Shown: positions 8,188-17,069, counted from the stretch's first letter. The stretch: 64,000 bases of DNA from Promicromonosporaceae bacterium (GCA_009783295.1 WRHK01000008.1:18756-82755); one strand, 5' to 3'. Numbers and translations: made by a program. Notes: generated by a model from the sequence alone, not told the origin.

Positions 8188-9317
8188 ACGAGCACCCGTT
8201 CGCGGGCACCGGAGTCGTCGCCCGCGGAGGCGAGCTGCTCGGCGAACACGAGCACGCGGGCAGCGCGCGCCGTGAGCGTGATGCGCTGGCCGGGCTCCGG
8301 GCACGTCGCGGTCCGCACGTGGAAGGTGCGGCCGTCGTCCGTGGTGGCAGACACCGCGAACTCGCGCCCGTGGTACTCGACGACGGCGACCGTCGCGTCC
8401 AGGGCGTTGCCGTCCCGGACGGCGTCGGCGCCGTCGGCGACCACGAGGTCGTCCGGGCGGACCGCGACTCGCACGGCCTCCCCCGCGGCCAGCGACCCGA
8501 CCGGCGTGCCGGTCATGGCCACGCCGCCGAGGTCGACCGTGGCGACCCCGCCCTGGACCGAGGCGAGCGTGCCCGGCACCAGGTTGCGGTAGCCCATGAA
8601 GTCGGCCACATGCCAGTTGCGCGGGTGGTCGTAGAGCTCGTCGGGCGTGCCGATCTGCTGCACGTGGCCCTCGCGCAGCACCACCAGACGGTCGGCGAGC
8701 GAGAGCGCCTCCTCCTGGTCGTGCGTGACGTAGATGGTGGTGAGCCCGAGCGTCTGGTGCAGACGGCGGATCTCGGTGCGCATGTCCAGGCGCAGCTTGG
8801 CGTCGAGGTTGGACAGCGGCTCGTCCATGAGCACGAGCGACGGCTCCAGCACCACCGCGCGGGCGATCGCCACACGCTGCTGCTGGCCGCCGGACAGCTG
8901 GCCCGGAAGCTTCTTGGCGTGCTGCTCGAGCTTGACCAGGGCGATGGCCTCGCGCACGCGGGCCGCGGCCTCGGCCTTGGGCACGCCGCGCATCTGCAGG
9001 CCGAACGCGATGTTCTTCTCGACGGTCAGGTGCGGGAACAGGGCGTAGCTCTGGAACACCATGCCGAAGCCGCGCTTCTCGCTCGGCAGCGTGTCGATGC
9101 GGCGGCCGTCGAGCAGGATCTGGCCGTGCGTGAGCGGCAGCAGGCCGGCCAGGCAGTTCAGTGCGGTCGACTTGCCGCACCCCGACGGCCCCAGCAGGGC
9201 GATGAACTCCCCCGCCTTGACGGTCAGGTCGAGCCCGGACAGGGCGGCGTTCTCGCCGAAGCTGCGGCCGACGCCGCGCAGCTCGAGCGACTCGAAGGTG
9301 GTGGCGCTGATCGCCAT
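8184..9317 (-). CDS. ABC transporter ATP-binding subunit
   Basis: A 377-residue ATPase of the PotA/FbpC/UgpC type. The nucleotide-binding domain shows Walker A GPSGCGKST, the Q-loop FQSYALFPHLT, the signature LSGGQQQR, Walker B LVLMDEP and the switch His in YVTHDQ. A C-terminal TOBE-like domain (about 240-370) is typical of importers with regulatory input. Start chosen at ATG 9317, which follows GAGGAGG by the usual distance; an upstream in-frame GTG falls inside the inverted repeat at 9351-9412 and is less likely. Confidence 0.95.
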   Translation of the reverse strand: MAISATTFESLELRGVGRSFGENAALSGLDLTVKAGEFIALLGPSGCGKSTALNCLAGLLPLTHGQILLDGRRIDTLPSEKRGFGMVFQSYALFPHLTVEKNIAFGLQMRGVPKAEAAARVREAIALVKLEQHAKKLPGQLSGGQQQRVAIARAVVLEPSLVLMDEPLSNLDAKLRLDMRTEIRRLHQTLGLTTIYVTHDQEEALSLADRLVVLREGHVQQIGTPDELYDHPRNWHVADFMGYRNLVPGTLASVQGGVATVDLGGVAMTGTPVGSLAAGEAVRVAVRPDDLVVADGADAVRDGNALDATVAVVEYHGREFAVSATTDDGRTFHVRTATCPEPGQRITLTARAARVLVFAEQLASAGDDSGARERVLV

Positions 9318-9350
9318 CGTGACGACCTCCTCAGGTCTGCGGGGGTGGGG

Positions 9351-9412
9351 GGTCTCGACGGGCTCGACCACCAGGCCGGCGACGACCGCCGGTGGTCGAG
9401 CCCGTCGAGACC
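9351..9412. repeat. REP-like inverted repeat, copy 1
   Basis: A 22-base arm at 9351-9372 (GGTCTCGACGGGCTCGACC plus ACC) is repeated perfectly in reverse complement at 9391-9412 with an 18-base spacer. It lies between the solute-binding protein and ATPase genes, where a stable hairpin may lower ATPase expression relative to the binding protein. A second, related palindrome is at 35742-35790. Confidence 0.75.
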
Positions 9413-9422
9413 CGCGCTCGGC

Positions 9423-10664
9423 TTACTTGGCCTGGTACTTGCCCGCGCCGACCTCGCGGTCCCAGGTGTCGAAGGCCTTGACCATGTCGGCCGGGGCCAG
9501 CGGGGTCTCCTTCGGCATCTGCTCGATCAGCGTGTCGAACCAGTCGCGCTGGTACTTGGTGATCGCGTCCTGCGTGTCCTGCGGCGCCTTGTCGAGGGTG
9601 GCGCCCTTGACCGCCGGGCCCGGGTAGAAGTAGCCGTGGTCGTAGGCCTTGGCGTTCTGCTCCGGCGTGAGGATGTCCTGGAGCAGCAGCAGGATCGCGG
9701 AGATCTTGTCGGCGCTCTGGCCCTTGGGGATGGCCGCGTAGTGCGCGTCGGTGACCCACGTGAAGTCGTCGAAGTGGGCCGCCTTGATGGTGTTCGGCTC
9801 GGTGCCCTCGATGCGCGGGTTCATGTCCCAGCCGGTCGTCGTCGGGATCATCGACCACGTGCCGTCGGCCATGTTGGTGATGACCTGGCCGGTGCCCGTC
9901 GGGTAGTTGTCGACGTACTGGCCCAGCTCCTTGAGGTAGGCCCACGTCTTGTCCCAGCCGTTGACCGGGTCCTTCGGGTCCTTGTCGCCCAGCATGTAGG
10001 GCAGGCCCATGATGAACGTGCGGCCCGGGCCGGAGTTCGCCGGGCGGGCGTAGCCGAACTTGCCGGGGTGGGTCTTGGCCCACGCGAGGAGCTCCTGCGG
10101 GTTGTGCGGCACGTCGGCGTCGGCGACGTCCTTGGGGTTGTACTGCAGCAGCGGGCCCGACGGGTAGTACGTCACGACGACGCCGTAGTCCTGCGCGAGG
10201 TCCTGCATCTTCTGCGCGGGGTCGAGGTAGTTCTTCATGTTCGACAGCCGGTCGCCGTAGTCCTTGACGATCGGGATCCACATGTTGTTCTGGATGCCGG
10301 CCGAGAGGCCGTCGTTGCCCGTGAGCACCAGGTCGACCTGCAGGTTGCCGGAGTCGACCTGCGGCTTGACGACGCCGGTGACGTCGGGGGCGCCACCGGT
10401 CTCCCACTTCACGGACGAGATGATGTCGGGGTGCTTCTTCACGAAGTCGTCGACCATCGGGCCCGTGAGCTTCTGGTTGCCGGCGACGTCGAGGATGTCG
10501 AGCGTGACCGGCTTCGACGGCTTGGCGGGCACGTCGGCGGAGCTCGACGCGGCGGGCGCCGGGCTGCCCGTCGACGGCGGCGCGCACGCCGTGACCGTCA
10601 GCGCCAGGCCGATGACGCCGACGGCGGCGACGGCCCGGAGGCGGGGCGAGGTGGTGGAGCGCAT
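9423..10664 (-). CDS. ABC transporter substrate-binding lipoprotein
   Basis: A 413-residue extracellular solute-binding protein. The N-terminus has a basic start, a hydrophobic core and a lipobox ending VTAC, so it is lipid-anchored outside the membrane. The mature part has the two-lobed layout of the family 1/PotD-like group, with segments such as VDLVLTGNDGLS and GTWSMIPTTTGWD. It is encoded between its regulator (54 bases upstream) and the ATPase, and captures the ligand for the transporter. The ligand is not evident from sequence. Confidence 0.92.
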   Translation of the reverse strand: MRSTTSPRLRAVAAVGVIGLALTVTACAPPSTGSPAPAASSSADVPAKPSKPVTLDILDVAGNQKLTGPMVDDFVKKHPDIISSVKWETGGAPDVTGVVKPQVDSGNLQVDLVLTGNDGLSAGIQNNMWIPIVKDYGDRLSNMKNYLDPAQKMQDLAQDYGVVVTYYPSGPLLQYNPKDVADADVPHNPQELLAWAKTHPGKFGYARPANSGPGRTFIMGLPYMLGDKDPKDPVNGWDKTWAYLKELGQYVDNYPTGTGQVITNMADGTWSMIPTTTGWDMNPRIEGTEPNTIKAAHFDDFTWVTDAHYAAIPKGQSADKISAILLLLQDILTPEQNAKAYDHGYFYPGPAVKGATLDKAPQDTQDAITKYQRDWFDTLIEQMPKETPLAPADMVKAFDTWDREVGAGKYQAK

Positions 10665-10718
10665 GGAAGACCTTCACTTTCTCCGGCGACGGTGCCGGAC
10701 TCTGCGACGGACCTGCTG

Positions 10719-11714
10719 TCAGCTTCTGGGCTCCGCCGTCGATGCCCTGATGACCAGCTCGACGGCGAGGATGTGGGGTGGTGCGCCGGGACCCGCAGTG
10801 TGCGGGCGGCCCTCGATGGCGCCGGTCAGGATGTCGACGGCCCGCCGGCCGAGGCGCGTGTTGGACACGCGCACGGTGGTGAGCGCGGGCGAGAGCAGCG
10901 TGGCGACGGTCGAGTCGTCGAACCCGACCACGGAGAGGTCGCGCGGCACGTGCACGCCCCGGTCGCGGGCCCGGCCGAGGATGCCGGCGGCCATGACGTC
11001 GTTGTGCGCGACGACGGCGCTGGCGCCGCACGCGACGGCGAGGTCGGCGGCCGCGGCGCCCCCGGAGTAGTAGGGCGGGAACGACCCGAGCTCGACCAGC
11101 TCGACGTCGCCCAGGCGTTCGGCGGCGGCGCGCAGCCCGAGCACGCGCTGCCTGCCCGACCGGGACGCGACGGGCCCGGCTGCGACGGCGATGCGCCGGT
11201 GGCCCAGCGCCCGCAGGTGGGCCACCACCTGGGCGGCGCCGTCGGCGTCGTCGGCGGTGACGGCCGGCAGGCCGGGCACGTAGCGGTTCGCGAGCACCGT
11301 GGGGGTGTCGCCGACCATGGCCCGGACGGTGTCGTCGTCGCTGCGCGACGAGGCCAGCACCAGGCCGTCCGTCCGACGCCGCAGGACGGCGACGAGGCCC
11401 GGCTCGTTCTCCGGCTCCTCCTCGGAGTCGGTGACGATCACGGAGTAGCCCGCGGCCCGGGCGCGCGCCTCGACGGCCTTGACGATGGCGGTGAAGAACG
11501 GGTTCTCGAGGTCCGGCACCACCAGCCCGATCGTGGAGGTGCGGCCGATGCGCAGGCTGCGCGCCACGGGGTTGGGGCTGTAGCCGAGCTCCGCGGCTGC
11601 CGCCTGGACGCGCTCGCGCGTGGCGCGGGCGACCTGGTCGGGCGAGGCCAGGGCGCGCGAGACGGTCGAGACCGACACGCCCGCTCGGCGTGCCACCTCG
11701 GCGGCGCCTGTCAT
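10719..11714 (-). CDS. LacI-family transcriptional regulator
   Basis: A 331-residue regulator. The N-terminal helix-turn-helix AEVARRAGVSVSTVSRALAS and hinge helix (ELGYSPNPVARSL) are typical of LacI proteins, followed by a periplasmic-binding-protein-like ligand domain (about 60-330). It is the first gene of the ABC transporter operon and probably represses it until the transported sugar-type ligand binds. A palindromic operator candidate at 11777-11798 overlaps its own promoter, which suggests autoregulation. Confidence 0.95.
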   Translation of the reverse strand: MTGAAEVARRAGVSVSTVSRALASPDQVARATRERVQAAAAELGYSPNPVARSLRIGRTSTIGLVVPDLENPFFTAIVKAVEARARAAGYSVIVTDSEEEPENEPGLVAVLRRRTDGLVLASSRSDDDTVRAMVGDTPTVLANRYVPGLPAVTADDADGAAQVVAHLRALGHRRIAVAAGPVASRSGRQRVLGLRAAAERLGDVELVELGSFPPYYSGGAAAADLAVACGASAVVAHNDVMAAGILGRARDRGVHVPRDLSVVGFDDSTVATLLSPALTTVRVSNTRLGRRAVDILTGAIEGRPHTAGPGAPPHILAVELVIRASTAEPRS

Positions 11715-11776
11715 CCGTGCCCCCCGTCCGTGCGGCCTCGTCGCCGCGACGGCCCGCTCCGTCGCGGGCCGCGCAC

Positions 11777-11806
11777 ATCCTGCAATCGTTCGCAGGATTG
11801 TGTCAA
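11777..11806 (-). promoter_or_regulatory. LacI operator within the regulator's promoter
   Basis: 11777-11798 is a near-perfect 22-base palindrome with arms ATCCTGC and GCAGGAT and a central CG (10 of 11 base pairs would match but for two positions near the centre, giving 9 of 11). This is the layout of LacI-family operators. On the minus strand TTGACA (11801-11806) is an exact -35, and CAGGAT inside the palindrome sits 18 bases downstream as a weak -10, so a bound repressor would block RNA polymerase. The regulator start is 63 bases away. Confidence 0.65.
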
Positions 11807-12307
11807 GCGTCACACGGCGAACGCGCAGCAGCGGGCGAGGACCTGGCTGGGATCGATTGCACGCAGACACACCAAGGCCCCGGTCCGCGCTCGTCGCGCG
11901 CCCGGGGCCTTGATAGCCGTCCCACAGCCCCACCGTCGCGGGGCGCCCGTCCTCCTCACCGTCGCGAGGAGGCGGTCGCGAGACCCACCCGTGCTCCGAG
12001 CCGTGGCTCGGGGCCCGCGCGCGCCGGCCGTGACCGGTGCCCGTCGAACCTGGGCCGCCCACCGCCGCCAGCCGGCCGAGCCGACGGTCCCCGGGCCCGG
12101 CACATGGCCAGACGACCTCGGAGAAGCAGGTCTTCCCGCCACCCTTGTCTTGACCAGGGCCGGGCGTCCCGTCTCCGGGCCGCCCTGCGGGCTGTCGTTT
12201 CCCGGTCCGGGGAGCGACAAGAAGAACTCTGCCAAACCGTGCGCCTTCGTGCTGCCCGGTGTCCGCGCGGCGGCCGCTGCGCTGGCGCCGGACGGCGTTT
12301 GCGCAGG
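11807..12307. other. Non-coding stretch of about 500 bases with one strong hairpin
   Basis: No gene is supported here. Open frames exist on both strands but have no ribosome site, recognisable domain or normal composition. The one clear structure is AAGGCCCCGG (11874-11883) pairing with CCGGGGCCTT (11902-11911), with further pairing inside the loop; this could terminate transcription from either side or belong to an untranslated RNA. The segment separates the acyltransferase gene from the lacI promoter, both on the minus strand. Confidence 0.5.
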
Positions 12308-12970
12308 TCAGCCGGCCTCGGCCTGCGCGACGACCTGTTCCATCGCTGCCCGGCAGCGGGCCATCAGGTCGGCGGCGGCCTCCGGGCCGTCGCCTGTCGG
12401 GCGCTGCGCCTCGAGGATCGTCAGCCGGAACGGCGGGCGGCGTCGCCACCACGGCCGGCGCCCGTAGGTGAGCACCATCGGCACGACCGGCACGCCCAGC
12501 CGGCACGCGTAGGTGAACGCTCCGTGGCGGAACGGGCGCAGCGTGCGGTCGTACGGGATCAGCTCGCCCTCCGGGTAGAAGTGCACGGCCTCGCCCGCCC
12601 GGATGCGGGCCCGGACCACGGGCTCGAACGCGGCGTGCTGCTCGGGGGTGCGCGGCACCTCGACGGACCCGAGGTGGCGCACCAGGAACCCGGCGACGGG
12701 CAGCTCGAAGTTCTCCGCCTTGGCGGTGAACGTCACGCGGCGCCGCGCCTGGCCGGCCACCATGCCGCAGTCGAGGTAGTGCACGTGGTTGGCCACGGTC
12801 ACGAGGCCGCCGCGCACCCCGTCGAGGTGCTCGCGCCCCGTCACGCGCAGGCCGTGCACCACGGCCACCCACACGCGCAGCACCGCGACCGCGAAGTCGA
12901 ACAGGGCGGCGTCGGCCCGTCCCCGCACGCGCGGGAGCGGGAGGCGGCCCTCGCGGTCGTCAGTGCTCAT
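12308..12970 (-). CDS. 1-acyl-sn-glycerol-3-phosphate acyltransferase-like protein (PlsC family)
   Basis: A 220-residue acyltransferase. The acceptor/donor motif NHVHYLD gives the HX4D-type box (His followed by Asp four residues later), and FYPEGELIPYD matches the EGT/EGE block. The family transfers acyl groups to lysophosphatidate or related lipids at the membrane. Its start overlaps the end of the upstream glycosyltransferase by 11 bases, so the two are made together; this points to acylation of a glycolipid rather than general phospholipid synthesis (inference). A second PlsC protein is encoded at 37119-37874. Confidence 0.85.
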   Translation of the reverse strand: MSTDDREGRLPLPRVRGRADAALFDFAVAVLRVWVAVVHGLRVTGREHLDGVRGGLVTVANHVHYLDCGMVAGQARRRVTFTAKAENFELPVAGFLVRHLGSVEVPRTPEQHAAFEPVVRARIRAGEAVHFYPEGELIPYDRTLRPFRHGAFTYACRLGVPVVPMVLTYGRRPWWRRRPPFRLTILEAQRPTGDGPEAAADLMARCRAAMEQVVAQAEAG

Positions 12971-14192
12971 ACGCCGCATCCTCGTCGTCGGGCCAGGGCT
13001 CGGTGTCGTCGCCGCCGGCGGGCGCGCGGCCCTCCACGAGTGCGGCGTGGTGGTCGACGACGGCCTGGCGGAGCATCGCCTCCAGCTGGGTGACGCTCGC
13101 GTCGAGGCCGTAGGCGCGGGCCGACTCGGCGTACACGCGACCCATCCGGGCGCGCTCGGCGTCGTCGTCGAGCCAGCCGTCGATCGCCCGGGCAAGGGCC
13201 TTGGCGTCCCCGGCGCGGAACAGGCTGCGCTCGTCGAGCGCGAACTGGCCCGTCGCCGAGTGGTGCGAGTCGCTGATCACCGGCACCAGGCCGGTCGCGA
13301 TGGCCTCGAGGCAGCCGATGGCCTCGATCTCGGCGTCGGCGGCGTGGACGTAGAGGTCGCTGGCGGCGAGGAGGTCCTGCAGCTCGTCCTGCGGGTAGAA
13401 GCCGATCTGCGGCGGCAGCGCGAGCGATGCCCCCTGGTGCGCCAGCTTCTTCTCGAGCGGGCCGCGCCCCGCGAGCACCAGCTGGATCCGGTCGGCGTAC
13501 CGGGAGCGGCGGACGGCCTCGATGAGCAGGTCCTGGCGCTTCTCGACCGAGAGGCGCCCGGTCATCATCACCACGAACGGCGCGCCCGGGTCGTCCCGGT
13601 GCGCCCGCACGCGGGGGCGGAAGCTGGGGTCCACGCCGTTGGATACCACGTGCAGCTCGGCGTCGTACCCGTGGTCGCGCAGCTCGCCGGCGATGAACCG
13701 GGAGGGGCAGTGCACGTGGCCGAACCGGTTGAACATCGGCCGGAACAGCGCGTACAGGGCGTCGTTCAGCGGGCCGACGTGCCCCAGCCGGAAGCTCGAC
13801 GTGATGTTCTCCGGCTGCACGTGGAACGCGCCGGTGGCGGGCACCCCCAGCCGGTCCGCCAGCAGCGTGGTGCGCCGCCCGAGCCAGAAGGGCGACATCA
13901 CGTGCACGACGTCGGCCCAGCCCAGCGCGTCGCGGAGCACGGCGTCGTCCGGGCGCGCGAGCCGCATGCCCTGCCGGGCGATGATCCCGTTGAAGCCGGC
14001 GATGCCCAGCGGGTCGAGCGGGTAGCGGCCCACGCCGTCGTCGGGCACGTCCAGGCCGAGCGCGTCCGCGCGCACGGTGGCCGCGCGCACCTCGTGCCCC
14101 CGCTCCAGCAGCGCGTGCGCGAACCGGCGGGCTGACACGGTCGTCCCGTTGTTGGCATCGTCGAACAGGTCGATGGCAAGGAGGACGCGCAC
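12960..14192 (-). CDS. GT4-family glycosyltransferase
   Basis: A 410-residue glycosyltransferase of the GT-B fold. The C-terminal nucleotide-sugar domain shows TGRLSVEKRQDLLIEAV, LAGRGPLEKKL and EAIGCLEAIATGLVPV, where the E-x7-E pattern binds the donor. The N-terminus begins with the acceptor-domain strand VLLAIDLFDDANNG. The GTG start is supported by TAGCGT at 14199-14204 on the minus strand, six bases upstream (leaderless). Similarity is closest in kind to diacylglycerol or phosphatidylinositol glycosyltransferases, fitting its overlap with a PlsC gene; the exact sugar and acceptor are unknown. Confidence 0.88.
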   Translation of the reverse strand: MRVLLAIDLFDDANNGTTVSARRFAHALLERGHEVRAATVRADALGLDVPDDGVGRYPLDPLGIAGFNGIIARQGMRLARPDDAVLRDALGWADVVHVMSPFWLGRRTTLLADRLGVPATGAFHVQPENITSSFRLGHVGPLNDALYALFRPMFNRFGHVHCPSRFIAGELRDHGYDAELHVVSNGVDPSFRPRVRAHRDDPGAPFVVMMTGRLSVEKRQDLLIEAVRRSRYADRIQLVLAGRGPLEKKLAHQGASLALPPQIGFYPQDELQDLLAASDLYVHAADAEIEAIGCLEAIATGLVPVISDSHHSATGQFALDERSLFRAGDAKALARAIDGWLDDDAERARMGRVYAESARAYGLDASVTQLEAMLRQAVVDHHAALVEGRAPAGGDDTEPWPDDEDAAYEH

Positions 14193-14364
14193 GCCGTCAC
14201 GCTACGTGAACGCCCAGCCCAGCGCGGTGCTGCCACACCGCATCGATCGGTGCACGGGCGCGAACCGGCGACACCCGCCGGGCACAAAGGCGCCCCGCCC
14301 ACCCCGCGGCCGTGGGCTGCACGAAGACTTGACGGACCCGTCGGCCACCACCCGGAGGCGTCCC

Positions 14365-15621
14365 ATGACTCCTGAGGTCATCTCCGTCCTCGTCCTTGCC
14401 GCGCTGTTCGTCATCGCGACCGTGCGCAACGTCCACCTCGGCGCGGCGGCCCTCGCGGCCTCCTGGCTCGTGGGCACCCTCGTGTTCGGCGTCTCCGTGG
14501 ACACCGTCGTCGCCGGGTTCCCGGCGGGGCTGTTCCTCACGCTCGTCGGCGTCACGTACCTGTTCGCGTTCGCCGAGAAGGCGGGCGCGATCAGCGCGAT
14601 CGTCTACTGGGCCGTCCGCGCCGTCGGAGGCCGCATCTCGCTCATCCCGTGGGTGATGTTCGTGGTCACGGCCCTCATCACGTCTGTCGGTGCGCTCACG
14701 CCCGCGGCCGCCGCGATCGTGGGGCCCATCGCGATGGGCCTGGCCAAGCGGCACAAGATCCACCCCGTGCTCATGGGCATGGCCGTGATCCAGGGCGCCT
14801 CGGCGGGGTCGTTCTCGCCGATGGGCGTGTACGGCATGGTCATCAACACGATCGTCGCCAAGCACGACCTGCCCTCGAGCCCGACCGTGCTCTTCGGTGC
14901 CGCGTTCGCGTTCATCCTGCTCACCGTGGTGGTCGCGTTCTTCGCGTTCGGCGGCCCCTCGCTGATCCGCGCGGACCGCCGCGCCGCCGTCACCGCGCAG
15001 GCCCCCGTTCTCGACCGGCCGCAGGTCGACGCCAAGCTCGTCTGGTCGCTCCTCGGCATCCTGACGCTCGGCATCGAGGCGTTCGTGTTCCAGCACGACG
15101 TCGGCTTCGTCGCGCTGCTGATCGTCGTGATCCTCTCGGCGATCTTCAGCGAGAGCGCCAAGGGCGCCGTCAACAACATCTGCTGGCCCACCGCCCTGCT
15201 GGTGTGCGGCGTGGTCACGTACGTGAACCTGCTGCAGAACCAGGGCGTGGTCGACTGGCTCGGCAACAGCGTCGCCAACATCGGCGCGCCGCTCGTCGCG
15301 GCCCTCGTGATCCTGTTCATCGCTGCGATCGTCAGCGCGCTCGCCTCGACCACCGGCATCCTCGGCGCGCTCGTGCCGCTGGCCGTGCCGTTCCTCATGA
15401 CGGGCGAGGTCTGGGCCATCGGCCTCGTCGCCGCGCTCGCCGTCTCGGCGTCGGTGGTGGACTGCTCCCCCTTCTCCACCAACGGGGCGCTCATGGTCGC
15501 CTACACCGAGGAGAAGGAGCGCGACAAGGCCTACAAGCAGTTCCTCAACTGGGGCGGGGCGCTCGTGGTGCTCGGGCCGGTCGCGTCCTGGGGCGCGCTC
15601 GTGTTGATCCCGGCGCTCTGA
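14365..15621 (+). CDS. MatC-like carboxylate transporter (IT superfamily)
   Basis: A 418-residue membrane protein with about 12 hydrophobic segments. The N-terminal half has features of the MatC dicarboxylate carrier group, such as GVTYLFAFAEKAGAI, the SVGALTPAAAAIVGPIAMGLAK loop and QGASAGSFSPMGVYG. The C-terminal half carries DCSPFSTNGAL, a re-entrant-loop motif of the IT superfamily. It likely moves a dicarboxylate or similar organic acid. GGAGG at 14354-14358 supports the ATG. It stands alone, transcribed away from the glycosyltransferase. Confidence 0.82.
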   Translation: MTPEVISVLVLAALFVIATVRNVHLGAAALAASWLVGTLVFGVSVDTVVAGFPAGLFLTLVGVTYLFAFAEKAGAISAIVYWAVRAVGGRISLIPWVMFVVTALITSVGALTPAAAAIVGPIAMGLAKRHKIHPVLMGMAVIQGASAGSFSPMGVYGMVINTIVAKHDLPSSPTVLFGAAFAFILLTVVVAFFAFGGPSLIRADRRAAVTAQAPVLDRPQVDAKLVWSLLGILTLGIEAFVFQHDVGFVALLIVVILSAIFSESAKGAVNNICWPTALLVCGVVTYVNLLQNQGVVDWLGNSVANIGAPLVAALVILFIAAIVSALASTTGILGALVPLAVPFLMTGEVWAIGLVAALAVSASVVDCSPFSTNGALMVAYTEEKERDKAYKQFLNWGGALVVLGPVASWGALVLIPAL

Positions 15622-15670
15622 CCTGCGGCGATCTCGTGACAGCGGGTGCGGCGTCTGCCAGGATCCGGTC

Positions 15671-16729
15671 ATGACGCTCCCAGGCGCGCAGGTCGCGCCG
15701 CTGGCATCGTTGCCGGCCGACGACGACGGCCGCGGCCCGCTCGCCTCCTGGCGGCGGCGGGTCCTGGCCGCCGTGCTCGACCAGCTGCTGCTCGCCGGCG
15801 CCACGTGGCTGGCCCTCGGGGACGAGGGCTCCGCCCCGTCCTTGCAGGTGCTGCCTTGGGATGACCGGACCGACGCCGTCTCGTGGACGCACTCGGGCTG
15901 GCTCGTGCTCGCGGTGGTCGCCCTGGTCGCACTCCAGGGTTGGACCGGTTACACGCCCGGCAAGCTCGTGGTCGGCATCGCCGTCGTCGACGACCGCGAC
16001 CTGCGGCCTGCCGGCGTGGTCCGCACGGCGCTGCGGGTCGTCGCGCACGTGCTCGACGGGATCCTGCTGATCGGATTCCTGCGGCCGCTGTGGCACCGCG
16101 AGCGCCGCACGTTTGCGGACTCGATCATGGGCACGCTCGTGCTGCGGCGTCGTCCGCGGAGCATGGGCGTCGGCCCGGCGCGGGCGCTCACCGCGGGGGC
16201 ACTGGTGGTCTGCCTGGCCGGCGCGGGCTTCGGGGTGTCGTGGTGGGGCTGGGACAGCGGGTGGGACTCCGGGCGGGTGCCGTGCGTCCCGCAGGCGGCC
16301 GCCGGGGCGGACGGGGACGTCGCGGCGCGCGCGGCCGTGGACCTCCTGGCCGTGGGGGATCGCGCCGGGACTCATCGCCTGTGGATGTCCCAGACCACCG
16401 ACGTCGCACGCGAGTACCTGGCGACCTGGCACTGGGACCCGGCGACGACGCCCGAGGGAGACCTCACGCTCGCCCTCACCGCGACCAGCCCGTCCGGGGC
16501 CAGAACCAGCGCATCCATGGGGATCGCGGACCGTTCGACGGCGGTCACCACCACGTCGGCGACCCCGGACGGCGACGGGAGGGTCAGCGCGCAGGTGTCG
16601 CTCGACGGCTACCGCCCGCGCGACCTCGGCGACGTCGTCGACCTCACGACGTCGTTGCTCGTGGACGGCCGCCCGGTGGCCACGTGCACCGCCGTCGGCT
16701 TCCGGCTCACCCCGCCGGCTGAGGGCTGA
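15671..16729 (+). CDS. RDD-family membrane protein with a C-terminal outer domain
   Basis: A 352-residue protein. Residues about 20-170 form an RDD domain: ASWRRRVLAAVLDQLLL, the GYTPGKLVVGIAVVD motif and WHRERRTFADSIMGT. A further membrane helix (about 178-198) is followed by an outer domain of about 150 residues resembling the association/NTF2-like modules that measure ligand in lipoproteins, though I cannot name it. CAGGAT at 15659-15664 is six bases before the ATG, so the message may be leaderless. The 3' end overlaps the convergent merR-type gene by 23 bases. Confidence 0.82.
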   Translation: MTLPGAQVAPLASLPADDDGRGPLASWRRRVLAAVLDQLLLAGATWLALGDEGSAPSLQVLPWDDRTDAVSWTHSGWLVLAVVALVALQGWTGYTPGKLVVGIAVVDDRDLRPAGVVRTALRVVAHVLDGILLIGFLRPLWHRERRTFADSIMGTLVLRRRPRSMGVGPARALTAGALVVCLAGAGFGVSWWGWDSGWDSGRVPCVPQAAAGADGDVAARAAVDLLAVGDRAGTHRLWMSQTTDVAREYLATWHWDPATTPEGDLTLALTATSPSGARTSASMGIADRSTAVTTTSATPDGDGRVSAQVSLDGYRPRDLGDVVDLTTSLLVDGRPVATCTAVGFRLTPPAEG

Positions 16730-17069
16730 AGCTCTCCGTGACGTACGCGCTCAGGGCCGCCGAGCGGCGCTGCAGCTCCGCCGCCTCGACGGTCATCGAC
16801 GCCCCCAGCGCGGCGAGCCGCGCCTGGAGATCGGCGCACGACCCGGCGTCGGGCCCGGACTGCTCGCACGGGAGCAGCTCGCGGATCGCAGCCGACGGCA
16901 GCCCCATCGCCAGGAGCGCCCGGATGCGCCGCACGGACTCGGGCGCGCGCGGCCCGTACTCGCGGTACCCGCTCGCTGTGCGCGCGGGGACCAGCAGGCC
17001 CTGCTCCTCGTAGTACCGCAGCGACCGCGCCGAGGCGCCCGTCGCCCGGCTCAGCTCCCCGATCAGCAC
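16707..17069 (-). CDS. MerR-family transcriptional regulator
   Basis: A 120-residue regulator with the MerR winged helix MLIGELSRATGASARSLRYYE, then EEQGLLVPARTASGYREYGP, and a short coiled-coil dimer helix. The C-terminal part has a single Cys-containing stretch (CEQSGPDAGSCADL), so a metal or redox ligand is possible but not shown. It starts at GTG with GGGAGGG upstream. It is divergent from the SDR gene, and the shared 75-base gap contains a MerR-type operator, so it most likely controls that gene. Confidence 0.92.
   Translation of the reverse strand: MLIGELSRATGASARSLRYYEEQGLLVPARTASGYREYGPRAPESVRRIRALLAMGLPSAAIRELLPCEQSGPDAGSCADLQARLAALGASMTVEAAELQRRSAALSAYVTESFSPQPAG

Noticed and set aside
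11810..12235. A 141-codon minus-strand open frame in the large gap
   Set aside because: No ribosome site, no leaderless signal, no recognisable domain, Arg/Pro/Gly-rich; left as non-coding.
8319..12467. A 1382-codon open frame on the plus strand, antisense to the ABC transporter operon
   Set aside because: It runs through the reverse of five recognisable genes and has Arg/Gly/Asp-rich composition without domains; an effect of high GC.
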